Source: Levyella massiliensis
GTDB taxonomy: Bacteria; Bacillota; Clostridia; Tissierellales; Peptoniphilaceae
Assembly: GCF_000308275.2 (NCBI RefSeq)
Contig: NZ_HG529490.1
Span: forward strand, 461,695-525,694
Length of the DNA stretch: 64,000 nt
Reading direction: 5' to 3'
Position 1 is the first letter of the stretch. The number at the start of each line of letters is the position of its first letter. Under the pieces are notes generated by a model. That model saw nothing but the letters and a program-made list of their open reading frames with translations, was not told where the DNA came from and ran no database searches. This document shows, in pieces, positions 17,673 through 26,625 of the stretch. The position numbers were made by a program, and so were the translations under genes.

Positions 17673-20476
17673 CAGAGTGCCTCCTCATGTCCTACCGATA
17701 CTGCTGATACTGTTCGAGCCTTACTTTGCCGTTCATTACGGATCAAAACAAATAGAAACATGAGTCCGGCCAGGCTTAAACAACACCCTTCCCACAGCAT
17801 GGGGGTGTGAAACTCCATCTCCAGTTTGTGAGTGCCGGGCGTCACCGAAATCGCTGTTAATGCATTCAAGACCTTCTTTGTAGGGACAGAGCGTCCATCC
17901 AGCTTTGCGCTCCATCCTTCATCATAAGGAAGGGTTAAGAGCAAGTAGGGCGTATTTTCTGTCGCTTCAAAGGTACCGGAAAATGCCGTCGAATGAAACG
18001 ATGTTAAATGTAAGCCATTCTTTTTCTGATATGCCACGGCATCCTTCAGCGCATTCTCATCCAATTCAAATAAAGCGACGTGATTGAGACGAAAACTATC
18101 TTTTTTGCGATGCATCTGAATCGTCAGATCCTGTGTTTTCTCGGATTCGTTGGCAGCGGAGACGTTCAAGACTTGCGAAGTGGATACACTGCCGGAGCGT
18201 TTGTTTTCGATTTGCTTATTGTTCAGGAACACAAATGAATTGTAAGAATTGAACGTTTCGGAGATGGTCATATACGCCGAAGCATTGCCGGACGTATGCA
18301 CCTTGTATTTAATCTGTGCATGCTCGTCCTTGTTCGAGGATATTCTGCGATAGGTAGCCAGCTCCGTGCTGTGTTCATCTTTTTTCAGATTAATGAATTG
18401 TGGCTTTTCAAGCGGGCGGCGTACAAAATAATTGAGTTTGCCTTCCGCCTTCCCATCCAGCATATTTGCCAGATAATCCTGCAAATCGATAGGATTTTTG
18501 CGACCGATCTCAAAGTTTCCGAGCTCTTTTTCCGCCACCATGCCGAAAGGCATGCACCATGGATTTTCATAGACGCGAATCCAAGGATGCTCTGTTTTTA
18601 AGGTCATGTTTTGAATATCGGGGCGATGTGTTTTTGGCTTATAGACCGAGTCTTCGCCGGCAAACGTCGGCGTATTTTCCTTATCTTTTCCGGCCAGATA
18701 ATAACGAATCCCAAAGAATGCATCGGTAAATTTTGTTGCATTTCCGCCGGTGGTCGATGCACGACCGCGTGAAAAGCCAAGACTTGAGAGCAATTCAATG
18801 GTGTTAAATTCATAGGTGGAATTGAAGTGCGTCAATCCGCTAATGCCGAAACGCATGCCGTCGTTACTGTCATGCATGAACGTTTTTTCAACACGATAAA
18901 ATGTATTTGCCTTCGGACGCACGTCTTCTAGAGCTTGCTGCATATTTTGATGAAATGCTGCAAATTCAGTACGTCCTTCATAAGTGAAGCAAGCAGTGTA
19001 GACACAAGCGTTGGCAGAAATTTCAAGCAGGGAGAAAAGAAGCAGCATGAAGGAAGCTGTCCTAAGCATTTTTTTCTCCGCCGTCCAGCGTACCAAAAGA
19101 ACCAGATATACGATCGCCAATACGAAAGTTCCTGCCAGATGGTAGAGGGTTAGGAAGGAAAAGGCCTTGTCATCCGTGTATTTTCGGTAGGCGAGATAGC
19201 CTAAAAGAGCAACGAAGCTAACAAGTGTTATAGAAAGTTGCACCAAGGAGACACGGCGCATCCGCATAAACCCACGGAATGCAAGGAGTACGGTAAACAG
19301 GCAGAAGATCCACGAAAAGCGATAATTGTACCAAATGGGATATTGGAAACCGTGCCAAAATACATTGAGCAGGCGAAAATTCATTGATACCAGTAAGAAA
19401 GCCGTCAATAGGAACGAAGTAATGCGTTCTCGCACCGATACGCGTGCATTAAAGAAATAGAAAAACAATAGAATCGTGCACAAGGTACCGGAATAGATAT
19501 TGGCATAGCCATTGGACACTTGATCATAGTCAAAGGCAAACGGAATCAGGCGAGACAACGGGTCGGCTAAGGGATACTGAAAAGTCGCCTTGGCTACAAC
19601 TTGATCTTGATAGGGCCCCTTACTGAGCAAAAGTGAATAAAGATTGGGGAGCAACAGCCAAGCGGACATGGCTACAGCAATACCCGAAAAGAGAACAAAA
19701 GAAAAATACTTTTGCACACAGGTTTTTATCCAATTACCCGATTTCATGCCGTTCGGACGCGGGCGACGAATGAGGGACCAGAGGGCATAGAAGCCGAGAA
19801 AAACGCAGAGCATGTAGGCCATATAGAAATTCATCAAAATGGTCCACAATAGCAAAAGAATGTAGGGTATCGGACTTTTCCCATCCAACAAGCGTTCCAA
19901 ATAAAGCAACACCAACGGCGCCATGTAAAGCACATCCAACCACATGACGTTTAAAAGATTCGCCATGGAAAATGACATCAGGGCATAGAAGGAAGCAAAT
20001 AATAACGTCCGCCAGTCATCGCCATGTTCGCGACGGGATAAAAAGAGAGCAAAAAAAGCACCGGAGAGTCCGATTTTCAGCACTTGGATGAGTTCAACGG
20101 CCAAAGGCATTTGAGCCGAGGGGAAAAGGAAAAACAAAAAGTTTAACGGGCTCATTAAATAGTAGGCGTCGGTAGCACTCATTAATCCGCCCGGTCCTTT
20201 GGTGAAATTGTAGAGCAGGCTGCCGAAATCTGAAAATACGTGCTTATACGCTTCAAAGAAGCCAATGTACTGATTGCGCAAATCCACGGCTAGGGTGGTT
20301 TGATCTCCAAAAGGGAAAATGCCGGCATAGATAAATGCCGGCAATAAAAGGAGAATCGGTACCAAAAAACTCATCAAAACGAGAAATTTAATATGAGAGG
20401 ATGGAGATTGCCCCTTTTTATGCACGCGAAGAATTCCTCGGCGCTCTCGTTTTATCAGCGTTCTATAGTACGACAT
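17672..20476 (-). CDS. YfhO-family multi-pass membrane protein
   Basis: A 934-residue membrane protein with about 12-13 helices in the first 500 residues, an extracellular region (about 510-890) and a last helix near 895-920. The start (FIYAGIFPFGDQTTLAVDLRNQY), the WLDVLYMAPLVLLYLE stretch and the late TLPYDEGWSAKLDG motif are typical of the YfhO family. B. subtilis YfhO is implicated in glycosylating lipoteichoic acid, so a GT-C-like role in decorating wall polymers is likely. GGGAGG precedes the ATG. It lies 14 bp after glnS and probably shares its transcript. Confidence 0.9.
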   Translation of the reverse strand: MSYYRTLIKRERRGILRVHKKGQSPSSHIKFLVLMSFLVPILLLLPAFIYAGIFPFGDQTTLAVDLRNQYIGFFEAYKHVFSDFGSLLYNFTKGPGGLMSATDAYYLMSPLNFLFFLFPSAQMPLAVELIQVLKIGLSGAFFALFLSRREHGDDWRTLLFASFYALMSFSMANLLNVMWLDVLYMAPLVLLYLERLLDGKSPIPYILLLLWTILMNFYMAYMLCVFLGFYALWSLIRRPRPNGMKSGNWIKTCVQKYFSFVLFSGIAVAMSAWLLLPNLYSLLLSKGPYQDQVVAKATFQYPLADPLSRLIPFAFDYDQVSNGYANIYSGTLCTILLFFYFFNARVSVRERITSFLLTAFLLVSMNFRLLNVFWHGFQYPIWYNYRFSWIFCLFTVLLAFRGFMRMRRVSLVQLSITLVSFVALLGYLAYRKYTDDKAFSFLTLYHLAGTFVLAIVYLVLLVRWTAEKKMLRTASFMLLLFSLLEISANACVYTACFTYEGRTEFAAFHQNMQQALEDVRPKANTFYRVEKTFMHDSNDGMRFGISGLTHFNSTYEFNTIELLSSLGFSRGRASTTGGNATKFTDAFFGIRYYLAGKDKENTPTFAGEDSVYKPKTHRPDIQNMTLKTEHPWIRVYENPWCMPFGMVAEKELGNFEIGRKNPIDLQDYLANMLDGKAEGKLNYFVRRPLEKPQFINLKKDEHSTELATYRRISSNKDEHAQIKYKVHTSGNASAYMTISETFNSYNSFVFLNNKQIENKRSGSVSTSQVLNVSAANESEKTQDLTIQMHRKKDSFRLNHVALFELDENALKDAVAYQKKNGLHLTSFHSTAFSGTFEATENTPYLLLTLPYDEGWSAKLDGRSVPTKKVLNALTAISVTPGTHKLEMEFHTPMLWEGCCLSLAGLMFLFVLIRNERQSKARTVSAVSVGHEEAL

Positions 20477-20490
20477 ATGGCCTCCCTACA

Positions 20491-22164
20491 TTATGCTTGC
20501 GGTTTAAAGCTGTCCCGCAACGTTACGATACGATTGAAAATGCGTTTCTCAGGGGTAGAATAGTGACGATCCTCACAGAAATAGCCTTTGCGCATGAATT
20601 GATAACGCGTGTCGTCCGGATGCTCTTCGGTAAGCCAAGGCTCCACAACGGCATTGGAAATCACGGTTAAAGAATTCGGGTTGATGAGGTCGCGATAATC
20701 TGCCTCTTCCGCATCAGGATTCTCGACAGAGAATAACGGCTCATACAGGCGCACTTCTGCAGTAACGCCGTGCCGTACCGGTACCCAGTGAATGGTTCCG
20801 CGTATCTTTCTGCCGTCGGCGGCGTTTCCGCCAAAGGAGTCCGGATCATAGGTAGCGTGTACTACGGCAACTTCACCGTTTTCATTCAATTCGTAATCCG
20901 TTGCCTTAACAATATAGGCATTTTGCAGACGCACTTCATTGCCGGGGAAGAGACGGAAGTATTTTTTGGGAGGATCGATCATGAAATCTTCGCGTTCGAT
21001 CCAAATTTCACGGCTAAAGGGAACCTGATGCGTTCCCATGGAGGGATCCTTAGGATGATTAGCAATCGTGCAAATTTCTTCCTTATCTTCCGGATAGTTA
21101 TCGATCACCAAACGAATTGGATCCAACACAGCCATGGCACGCGGCGCATGCTCGTCCAAGTCCTCGCGCACGCAATAATCCAAGAAACGGGCATCCACCA
21201 TGCTGTCGGTTTTTGTCATCCCGATGCGTTCACAGAAGTTGCGAATGCTCTGCGGCGTAAATCCGCGGCGACGTAACCCTTGCAAGGTTGGCAGACGCGG
21301 ATCATCCCAGCCATCCACCAAGCCTTCCTCGACGAGTGTTCTTAATTTGCGCTTTGACATAACCGTATTAGTCAGATTCAGACGTGCAAACTCAATCTGA
21401 CGCGGACGATGGGGCATATCCGTATTTTCGACCACCCAGTTATACAGGGGGCGATGATTTTCAAATTCCAACGAGCAAAGCGAATGCGTAATTCCTTCCA
21501 AGGCATCTTCAATCGGATGCGCAAAATCATACATCGGATAGATGCACCATTTGTCACCCTGGCGATGATGATGCAGATGGGCAATACGATATAAGACCGG
21601 ATCGCGCATATTGATATTGCCAGATTCCAGATCAATCTTAGCACGCAATGTTTTTTCACCGTCTGCAAATTCCCCGCGGCGCATCCGATCAAAGAGATCC
21701 AAATTTTCCTCGACGCTGCGATCACGACAAGGACTGGGTTTACCCGGCTCCGTCAGTGTGCCGCGATATTCACGCATCTCCTCCGGTGAAAGATCATCTA
21801 CGTAGGCAAGACCTTTACGAATCAACACCTGCGCGGCTTCATACATGCGATCGAAATAATCCGAAGCAAAATAGAAACGATCACCCCAGTCAAATCCCAG
21901 CCAATGGATGTCTTCTTTGATCGATTCAACAAACTTAGTTTCTTCTTTTAATGGGTTTGTATCGTCCATACGCAGATTGCAAATACCGTTATATTTTAGA
22001 GCCGTGCCGAAATCCATATTAATTGCTTTGGCATGACCGATGTGAAGGAAACCGTTGGGTTCCGGAGGAAAACGGGTCACAATCTGTTTTCCGTGTACAC
22101 GTCCGCCTGGGGCGGATTCTTCTTCAATAATTTGATGGATGAAGTTTGTCGTCTCAAAATCCAT
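20491..22164 (-). CDS. glnS: Glutaminyl-tRNA synthetase
   Basis: A class I synthetase charging tRNA-Gln; 557 residues. The HIGH motif is seen in [19 protein letters not shown] (about residues 30-48) and the KMSKS loop as VMSKRKL (about 268). DDTNPLKEE and the C-terminal anticodon-binding beta barrels match the GlnRS subgroup rather than GluRS. AGGAGGATCCC precedes the ATG. Many Firmicutes lack GlnRS and use GatCAB instead, so this gene is notable. No T-box leader is visible upstream. Confidence 0.96.
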   Translation of the reverse strand: MDFETTNFIHQIIEEESAPGGRVHGKQIVTRFPPEPNGFLHIGHAKAINMDFGTALKYNGICNLRMDDTNPLKEETKFVESIKEDIHWLGFDWGDRFYFASDYFDRMYEAAQVLIRKGLAYVDDLSPEEMREYRGTLTEPGKPSPCRDRSVEENLDLFDRMRRGEFADGEKTLRAKIDLESGNINMRDPVLYRIAHLHHHRQGDKWCIYPMYDFAHPIEDALEGITHSLCSLEFENHRPLYNWVVENTDMPHRPRQIEFARLNLTNTVMSKRKLRTLVEEGLVDGWDDPRLPTLQGLRRRGFTPQSIRNFCERIGMTKTDSMVDARFLDYCVREDLDEHAPRAMAVLDPIRLVIDNYPEDKEEICTIANHPKDPSMGTHQVPFSREIWIEREDFMIDPPKKYFRLFPGNEVRLQNAYIVKATDYELNENGEVAVVHATYDPDSFGGNAADGRKIRGTIHWVPVRHGVTAEVRLYEPLFSVENPDAEEADYRDLINPNSLTVISNAVVEPWLTEEHPDDTRYQFMRKGYFCEDRHYSTPEKRIFNRIVTLRDSFKPQA

Positions 22165-22195
22165 GGGATCCTCCTTTTGCAGTTACAATGGCTTA

Positions 22196-22204
22196 ATTAT
22201 AACA
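22196..22204 (-). promoter_or_regulatory. Extended -10 promoter of glnS
   Basis: On the minus strand TGTTATAAT reads as TG-N-TATAAT, about 30 bases before the glnS start. No good -35 is seen, which is usual for extended -10 promoters. Confidence 0.5.
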
Positions 22205-22289
22205 TTAAAATAGGGATGGCGTATATTCGACTTCAGGCCAAAGAGACACGTGAAAAGTTCTAGAGAAGAAAACGATTTATAAAAATTAG

Positions 22290-22445
22290 ACAGAAATTTA
22301 TTTCGAGTATAGCTACTTTGCCGCCTATTCTATATATCGTGGGGAAACTCAGCGTACGGTTCTGCACAATACGGAAGCGAGCATCCGCAACGATGAGGAA
22401 AGAGGCGAACTTGCTAATTTCTACAACGAAACAGGCATTAAGTGA
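22290..22445 (+). pseudogene. Start-less coding remnant
   Basis: Between glnS and arcA a plus-strand frame reads 51 residues with protein-like composition (YFEYSYFAAYSIYRGETQ, then RNDEERGELANFYNETGIK) and stops at 22443-22445. It is preceded in frame by TAG at 22287 and has no plausible start codon or ribosome site, so it looks like the 3' end of a decayed gene. A short frame in another phase (22216-22263, MAYIRLQAKETREKF) may be more of the same gene. I do not recognise the family. The rest of this 404-bp gap holds the glnS promoter, the arc operon control region and nothing else I can name. Confidence 0.4.
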
Positions 22446-22465
22446 CTTTCCTTTAACGCCTGAAG

Positions 22466-22484
22466 GCCATATACTATATATGGC
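22466..22484 (+). promoter_or_regulatory. Palindromic operator candidate upstream of arcA
   Basis: GCCATATA-CTA-TATATGGC is a perfect 8-bp inverted repeat. Its centre lies about 46 bp before the -10 element, roughly -58 from the predicted start site, near the usual position for an activator such as a CRP/FNR-family ArcR. The assignment to any regulator is inference. Confidence 0.45.
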
Positions 22485-22520
22485 TTGATACAGAAATAGT
22501 CATGCCTGTAAAACCGTTTT

Positions 22521-22543
22521 TATAATAAGATCTCTAAGAGATC
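22521..22543 (+). promoter_or_regulatory. arcA -10 element and overlapping inverted repeat
   Basis: TATAAT at 22521-22526 has no good -35. GATCTCT-A-AGAGATC (22529-22543), a perfect 7-bp inverted repeat, covers the predicted transcription start, a repressor-type position. Confidence 0.5.
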
Positions 22544-22568
22544 AACAATTGGAACAGAAAGGAATGAT

Positions 22569-23795
22569 ATGAAACCCATTCAAGTTACCAGTGAGATTAA
22601 GCCTCTAAGGAAAGTCTTAGTTCATCGCCCGGGCGACGAACTCAAGTACCTGACACCGGATACGCTCGGCGAGCTGCTGTTCGACGATATTCCGGATTTA
22701 ACGAAGGCACAAAAAGAGCACGATGCCTTTGCGGATATTCTTCGCAAAGAGGGCGTAGAAGTGGTATACCTCGAAGATTTAATGGCGGAAACCCTGGATG
22801 CAAACGAGGGCCTTCGCGAGAAATTCATCGATGAATACTTGGATGATGCGGGTATCCATACCGAAACCTATCATAATATTCTGAAAAAATTCTTTGCCGG
22901 TATTAAAGACACCAAAGAGTTCGTCATGAAGACCATGGCTGGTGTTTCCTTCAAAGAACTGGGCGACATCGAAACAAACTTCCTGATTGATGAATTGGAA
23001 CATCCTTACCTGCTCGTCAATCCGATGCCGAACCTCTACTTCACCCGCGATCCGTTCGCCTCGGTTGGCAACGGCGCTGTAATCAATAAAATGTTCTCCG
23101 TAACCCGCAACCGTGAGACCATCTATGCGGATTACATCTTCAAATATCATCCGGAATACAAGGGACAGGTTAAAGACCTCTACGGACGTCACAATCACTT
23201 CCACATTGAGGGCGGAGACGTCTTCAACGTAGATGAAAAAACGCTGTTCGTTGGTATTTCTCAGCGTACGACGGCTGATGCCATCCAGAAATTGGCCATG
23301 AACCTCTTCTTCGAAACGGAAGGCAATAAGATTGAACGCATCTTCGCATTCAATATTCCGGTATCCCGTGCATTCATGCACCTTGACACCGTCTTCACGA
23401 TGATCGATCACGATGCCTTTACGTATCATCCGGGCATCACCGCAACACTGCGCGTGTTCGAACTGACGAAAGACGAAGCAAAACATGACGTCAAAATCGA
23501 AGAACACAAGGGCTCCTTGGGCGAGATCCTGGCCGGCATTTTGGGTATTGAAAAAGTTCGTCTGTTCCCGTGCGGCGGTGGCGATGACATGGCTGCTGAG
23601 CGTGAACAGTGGACCGATGGTTCCAACACCTTGACTCTTTCCCCGGGCAAGATCGTCGTTTACAAGCGCAACTTCGAGACGAACAAGTCCTTGAAGGAAG
23701 CCGGATTTGAAGTCATCGAGCTTGATGCAGACAATCTGACGGTTGGTCGTGGCGGCCCGCGCTGCATGTCCATGCCGCTGGTTCGTGAAAACTAA
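22569..23795 (+). CDS. arcA: Arginine deiminase
   Basis: This cytosolic enzyme hydrolyses arginine to citrulline and ammonia, the first step of the ADI pathway. It has 408 residues, the family length. Visible motifs are NLYFTRDPFASVGNG (about 156-170), the HIEGGDVF region (about 215) and the C-terminal GRGGPRCMSMPL with the nucleophilic Cys near 402. GAAAGGAA precedes the ATG. It is followed by arcC and a YfcC-type transporter; the pathway's carbamoyltransferase is 12.5 kb downstream. Confidence 0.97.
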   Translation: MKPIQVTSEIKPLRKVLVHRPGDELKYLTPDTLGELLFDDIPDLTKAQKEHDAFADILRKEGVEVVYLEDLMAETLDANEGLREKFIDEYLDDAGIHTETYHNILKKFFAGIKDTKEFVMKTMAGVSFKELGDIETNFLIDELEHPYLLVNPMPNLYFTRDPFASVGNGAVINKMFSVTRNRETIYADYIFKYHPEYKGQVKDLYGRHNHFHIEGGDVFNVDEKTLFVGISQRTTADAIQKLAMNLFFETEGNKIERIFAFNIPVSRAFMHLDTVFTMIDHDAFTYHPGITATLRVFELTKDEAKHDVKIEEHKGSLGEILAGILGIEKVRLFPCGGGDDMAAEREQWTDGSNTLTLSPGKIVVYKRNFETNKSLKEAGFEVIELDADNLTVGRGGPRCMSMPLVREN

Positions 23796-23830
23796 TTGTT
23801 AAAATGAATATGGTCTGCTAATGACTCCGT

Positions 23831-23860
23831 AAGCCGGTACTGCCTGTGGCGTACCGGTTT
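23831..23860 (+). promoter_or_regulatory. Intercistronic hairpin between arcA and arcC
   Basis: AAGCCGGTAC (23831-23840) pairs with GTACCGGTTT (23851-23860) with one G-U pair and a 10-base loop. No T tract follows, so it is more likely an RNA stability or processing element than a terminator. Confidence 0.5.
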
Positions 23861-23917
23861 GCGGTTTCATTGGAATTGCATTTATTAATGAAATTTGGTA
23901 TGAATAAAGGAGATACT

Positions 23918-24856
23918 ATGAGCAAAAAAAGGATTGTTGTGGCCTTGGGCGGTAACGCTCTGGGCAGCACGCCGAAGGAGCAGTTGGAGCTGGTGAAACA
24001 GACGGCTAAGACCATCGTGGATCTGGCAGAAAACTATGATGTGATTATCGGTCATGGCAACGGCCCCCAAGTCGGTATGATCAACAACGCCATGTCCTTT
24101 TCCGCCGAACACGGCGGCAACACACCGGCTATGCCTTTCCCGGAATGTGGGGCAATGAGCCAGGGTTACATCGGCTATCATCTGATTCAGTCCATTCAGG
24201 CGGAACTGGCCAACAGAAAGCAGAACGATCGTCAAGTGGCTTGTGTCGTCACACAGGTTGTCGTGGATGAGAAAGATCCTGCTTTTAAAAAGCCGAGTAA
24301 GCCGATCGGCAGCTTCATGGATAAAGAAGCAGCGGATAAATTAGCCGCTGAAACCGGTTATACCTTTGTGGAAGATGCCGGTCGCGGTTATCGCCGTGTC
24401 GTTGCCAGCCCGTTGCCCAAGAAGATTGTTGAATTGGGTGTGGTCAAACAATTGGTAGAGCTTGGCGACATCGTGATCACCGTCGGTGGCGGCGGCATTC
24501 CTGTTGTCGAAGAGAACGGCACCTATCGCGGTGTTCCGGCGGTCATTGATAAGGATCGCTCCTCTTCTCGTTTGGCCTTGGATATTGAAGCGGATATGCT
24601 CGTGATTTTGACAGCTGTCGATCAAGTGGCGATTAACTTCAATACGCCGGATCAGAAGGGCCTCGACACGATGAATGTCGAAGAAGCTAAGAAGTACATT
24701 GAAGAAGGGCAATTTGCCCCCGGTTCCATGCTGCCGAAGATTGAAGCATGCTTAGATTATGTCCAACAACGTGAAGGCGGCAAGGCGCTGATCACGTCTC
24801 TTGCAAAAGCAAAAGAAGCGTTGGAAGGAAAGACAGGTACCGTGATTACGAAGTAA
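23918..24856 (+). CDS. arcC: Carbamate kinase
   Basis: This enzyme transfers phosphate from carbamoyl phosphate to ADP, giving ATP, CO2 and ammonia, the energy-yielding last step of arginine fermentation. It has 312 residues. Typical sequence includes VVALGGNALG (6-15), GHGNGPQVGM, GYRRVVASPLPKKIVE and VDQVAINFNTPDQKG. I chose the ATG at 23918, preceded by AAAGGAG. A frame extension to 23846 has no ribosome site and would cover the intercistronic hairpin flank. Confidence 0.97.
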   Translation: MSKKRIVVALGGNALGSTPKEQLELVKQTAKTIVDLAENYDVIIGHGNGPQVGMINNAMSFSAEHGGNTPAMPFPECGAMSQGYIGYHLIQSIQAELANRKQNDRQVACVVTQVVVDEKDPAFKKPSKPIGSFMDKEAADKLAAETGYTFVEDAGRGYRRVVASPLPKKIVELGVVKQLVELGDIVITVGGGGIPVVEENGTYRGVPAVIDKDRSSSRLALDIEADMLVILTAVDQVAINFNTPDQKGLDTMNVEEAKKYIEEGQFAPGSMLPKIEACLDYVQQREGGKALITSLAKAKEALEGKTGTVITK

Positions 24857-24910
24857 CCTGTCAGCGAACGAACCCTCGCGGTTCGAAGAAATTATTGAAA
24901 GGAGTTCATT

Positions 24911-26458
24911 ATGGCTGATATGAATAAACAGCCGAACGCCGAAACGATGCCAGCTAAAAAGAAGCGTCATTCTTTATCTGCTTTTACCATTCTGGTCATC
25001 ATTCTTGCCGTTCTTTGCATTATTTCTTTCTTTTTGAACGGTGCTACCATCAGCGATTCCATTATCAAGACGTTGGATCCGGGAAAATATCAGGATTTAC
25101 TCGATATTGTGGATGAGGGCAAACACGTCACCGTTGTAGGTGCCCAGGTAAAAGACTTTGTTATGGCTATTCCGAACGGCTTTACGAATGCTTCCGATTT
25201 GTTGATGTTCATCATCGCTTTGGGCGGATTCCTGAACATCGTTATGAAGACGGGCGCTTTGGAAGCCGGTATCAACGCGTTGGTTCATAAGATGCACGGC
25301 AAAGAGGAAATCCTCATTGTTGTCCTGATGTTCCTGTTCTCGTTGGGCGGAAGCACCTATGGTATGGCCGAAGAGACCATCGGTTTCTACGCCTTTATCA
25401 CCTCAGCAATGGTTGTGGCAGGCTTTGATACGGTCGTCGCTCTGTCTACCGTTTTGGTCGGCTCTGCTGCCGGTTGCTTGGGCTCCACGATTAACCCGTT
25501 TGCTACGGGCGTTGCTATTGCCGGCTTGAAAGCCAGCGGTATCACCCCGAACAGCGGTCTGATCTATCTGATCGGTGGCATCCTGTGGCTGGTCGTGATT
25601 GCTATTGCTATTGCCTTTACACTGCGCTATGCCAAGAAGGTGAAGAGAGACAAGGGATCGACGATCCTGTCTTTGCAAGAGCAAGAAACCATGCGTGAAC
25701 AATTCGGTGAAGAAGATCCGAATGCACACATTGAATTCACCGGTCGTCATAAGGCGGTCTTGTTCGTCTTTGCCATTACCTTTGTTGTTATGATCATGTC
25801 CCTGATTTCGTATCAGGAGCTCGTGTTCCATGGCAATGAAGAAGCATACATGGCTGCTTTCGGTTGGACCGACAAATTGACAGGTCTGCCGCTTGGCCAG
25901 TGGTACTTCTTGGAATTGGCGGCTTGGTTCATTCTGAGCTCCATCGTGATTGCTATCATCGGCGGCTACAGCGAACACAGCTATGTTGAAAGCTTCATTG
26001 ATGGTTCGAAAGACCTTCTGTCCGTTGGTATCATTATTGCTGTATCCCGTGGTATCACAGTTGTTATGGGCGCAACGCACATGGACTTCTGGATCTTGGA
26101 TCAGTGCACACGCTTGCTGCAAGGCGTTCCGGGTGTGGTCTTTGTCCCGCTGTCCCTCGTGGTTTATATCCTGTTGAGCTTCCTCGTTCCTTCGACTTCC
26201 GGCTTGGCCGGCCTGTCGATTCCGGTTATGGGCGGCTTGGCAGCACAGTTGGGCTTCAACCCGAACATCATGGTCAATATCTTCACTGCCGGTTCTGGTG
26301 TTGTTAACATGGCAACGCCGACCTCCGGTGTCGTTATGGGTGGTGTGGCAGCATCGCATGTCGAGTATGCGACCTACCTCAAATGGGTCTTCAAGCTGCT
26401 CGTTATCATTGCTGTGGCTTGCGCGATCATTCTGACCGTTGCTGAAATGATTTTCTAA
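24911..26458 (+). CDS. YfcC-family transporter, probable arginine/ornithine exchanger
   Basis: A 515-residue membrane protein with about 12 helices. The sequence LGGSTYGMAEETIGFYAF (about 138-155), SAAGCLGSTINPFATGVA and PSTSGLAGLSIPVMGGLA match the YfcC/AbgT-like ion transporter superfamily. YfcC-family members next to arc genes are annotated as arginine-ornithine antiporters (ArcD2 type). The location immediately after arcA-arcC makes that role likely, but substrate is inferred from context. GAAAGGAG precedes the ATG. A small hairpin (CGAACC with GGTTCG, 24869-24885) lies in the 54-bp gap after arcC. Confidence 0.88.
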   Translation: MADMNKQPNAETMPAKKKRHSLSAFTILVIILAVLCIISFFLNGATISDSIIKTLDPGKYQDLLDIVDEGKHVTVVGAQVKDFVMAIPNGFTNASDLLMFIIALGGFLNIVMKTGALEAGINALVHKMHGKEEILIVVLMFLFSLGGSTYGMAEETIGFYAFITSAMVVAGFDTVVALSTVLVGSAAGCLGSTINPFATGVAIAGLKASGITPNSGLIYLIGGILWLVVIAIAIAFTLRYAKKVKRDKGSTILSLQEQETMREQFGEEDPNAHIEFTGRHKAVLFVFAITFVVMIMSLISYQELVFHGNEEAYMAAFGWTDKLTGLPLGQWYFLELAAWFILSSIVIAIIGGYSEHSYVESFIDGSKDLLSVGIIIAVSRGITVVMGATHMDFWILDQCTRLLQGVPGVVFVPLSLVVYILLSFLVPSTSGLAGLSIPVMGGLAAQLGFNPNIMVNIFTAGSGVVNMATPTSGVVMGGVAASHVEYATYLKWVFKLLVIIAVACAIILTVAEMIF

Positions 26459-26491
26459 GACAAGACGTAACGGATCCTTGCTATCCGTAAA

Positions 26492-26521
26492 AGAGAGGGG
26501 AGATTTCCCCTCTCTTTTTTT
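26492..26521 (+). terminator. Rho-independent terminator of the arc operon
   Basis: Stem AGAGAGGGG (26492-26500) with CCCCTCTCT (26507-26515), loop AGATTT, then a T tract. Confidence 0.92.
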
Positions 26522-26625
26522 GTCTGCTGTCAATACATTTTGGCGAGGACTCTTCACCATGCAGAGAATATCTTCTTTCCCCTTTGGGTATATAGATGGC
26601 AGGTTCGAAATCGAAAGGAGACACC

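Noticed and set aside
22165-22195. T-box leader for glnS
   Set aside because: The leader is only about 30 bases and has no specifier stem or antiterminator.
25403-26560. 385-codon open frame opposite the YfcC-type transporter
   Set aside because: Antisense to a clear membrane protein, rich in His, Asn, Gln and Arg with no domain; a shadow.
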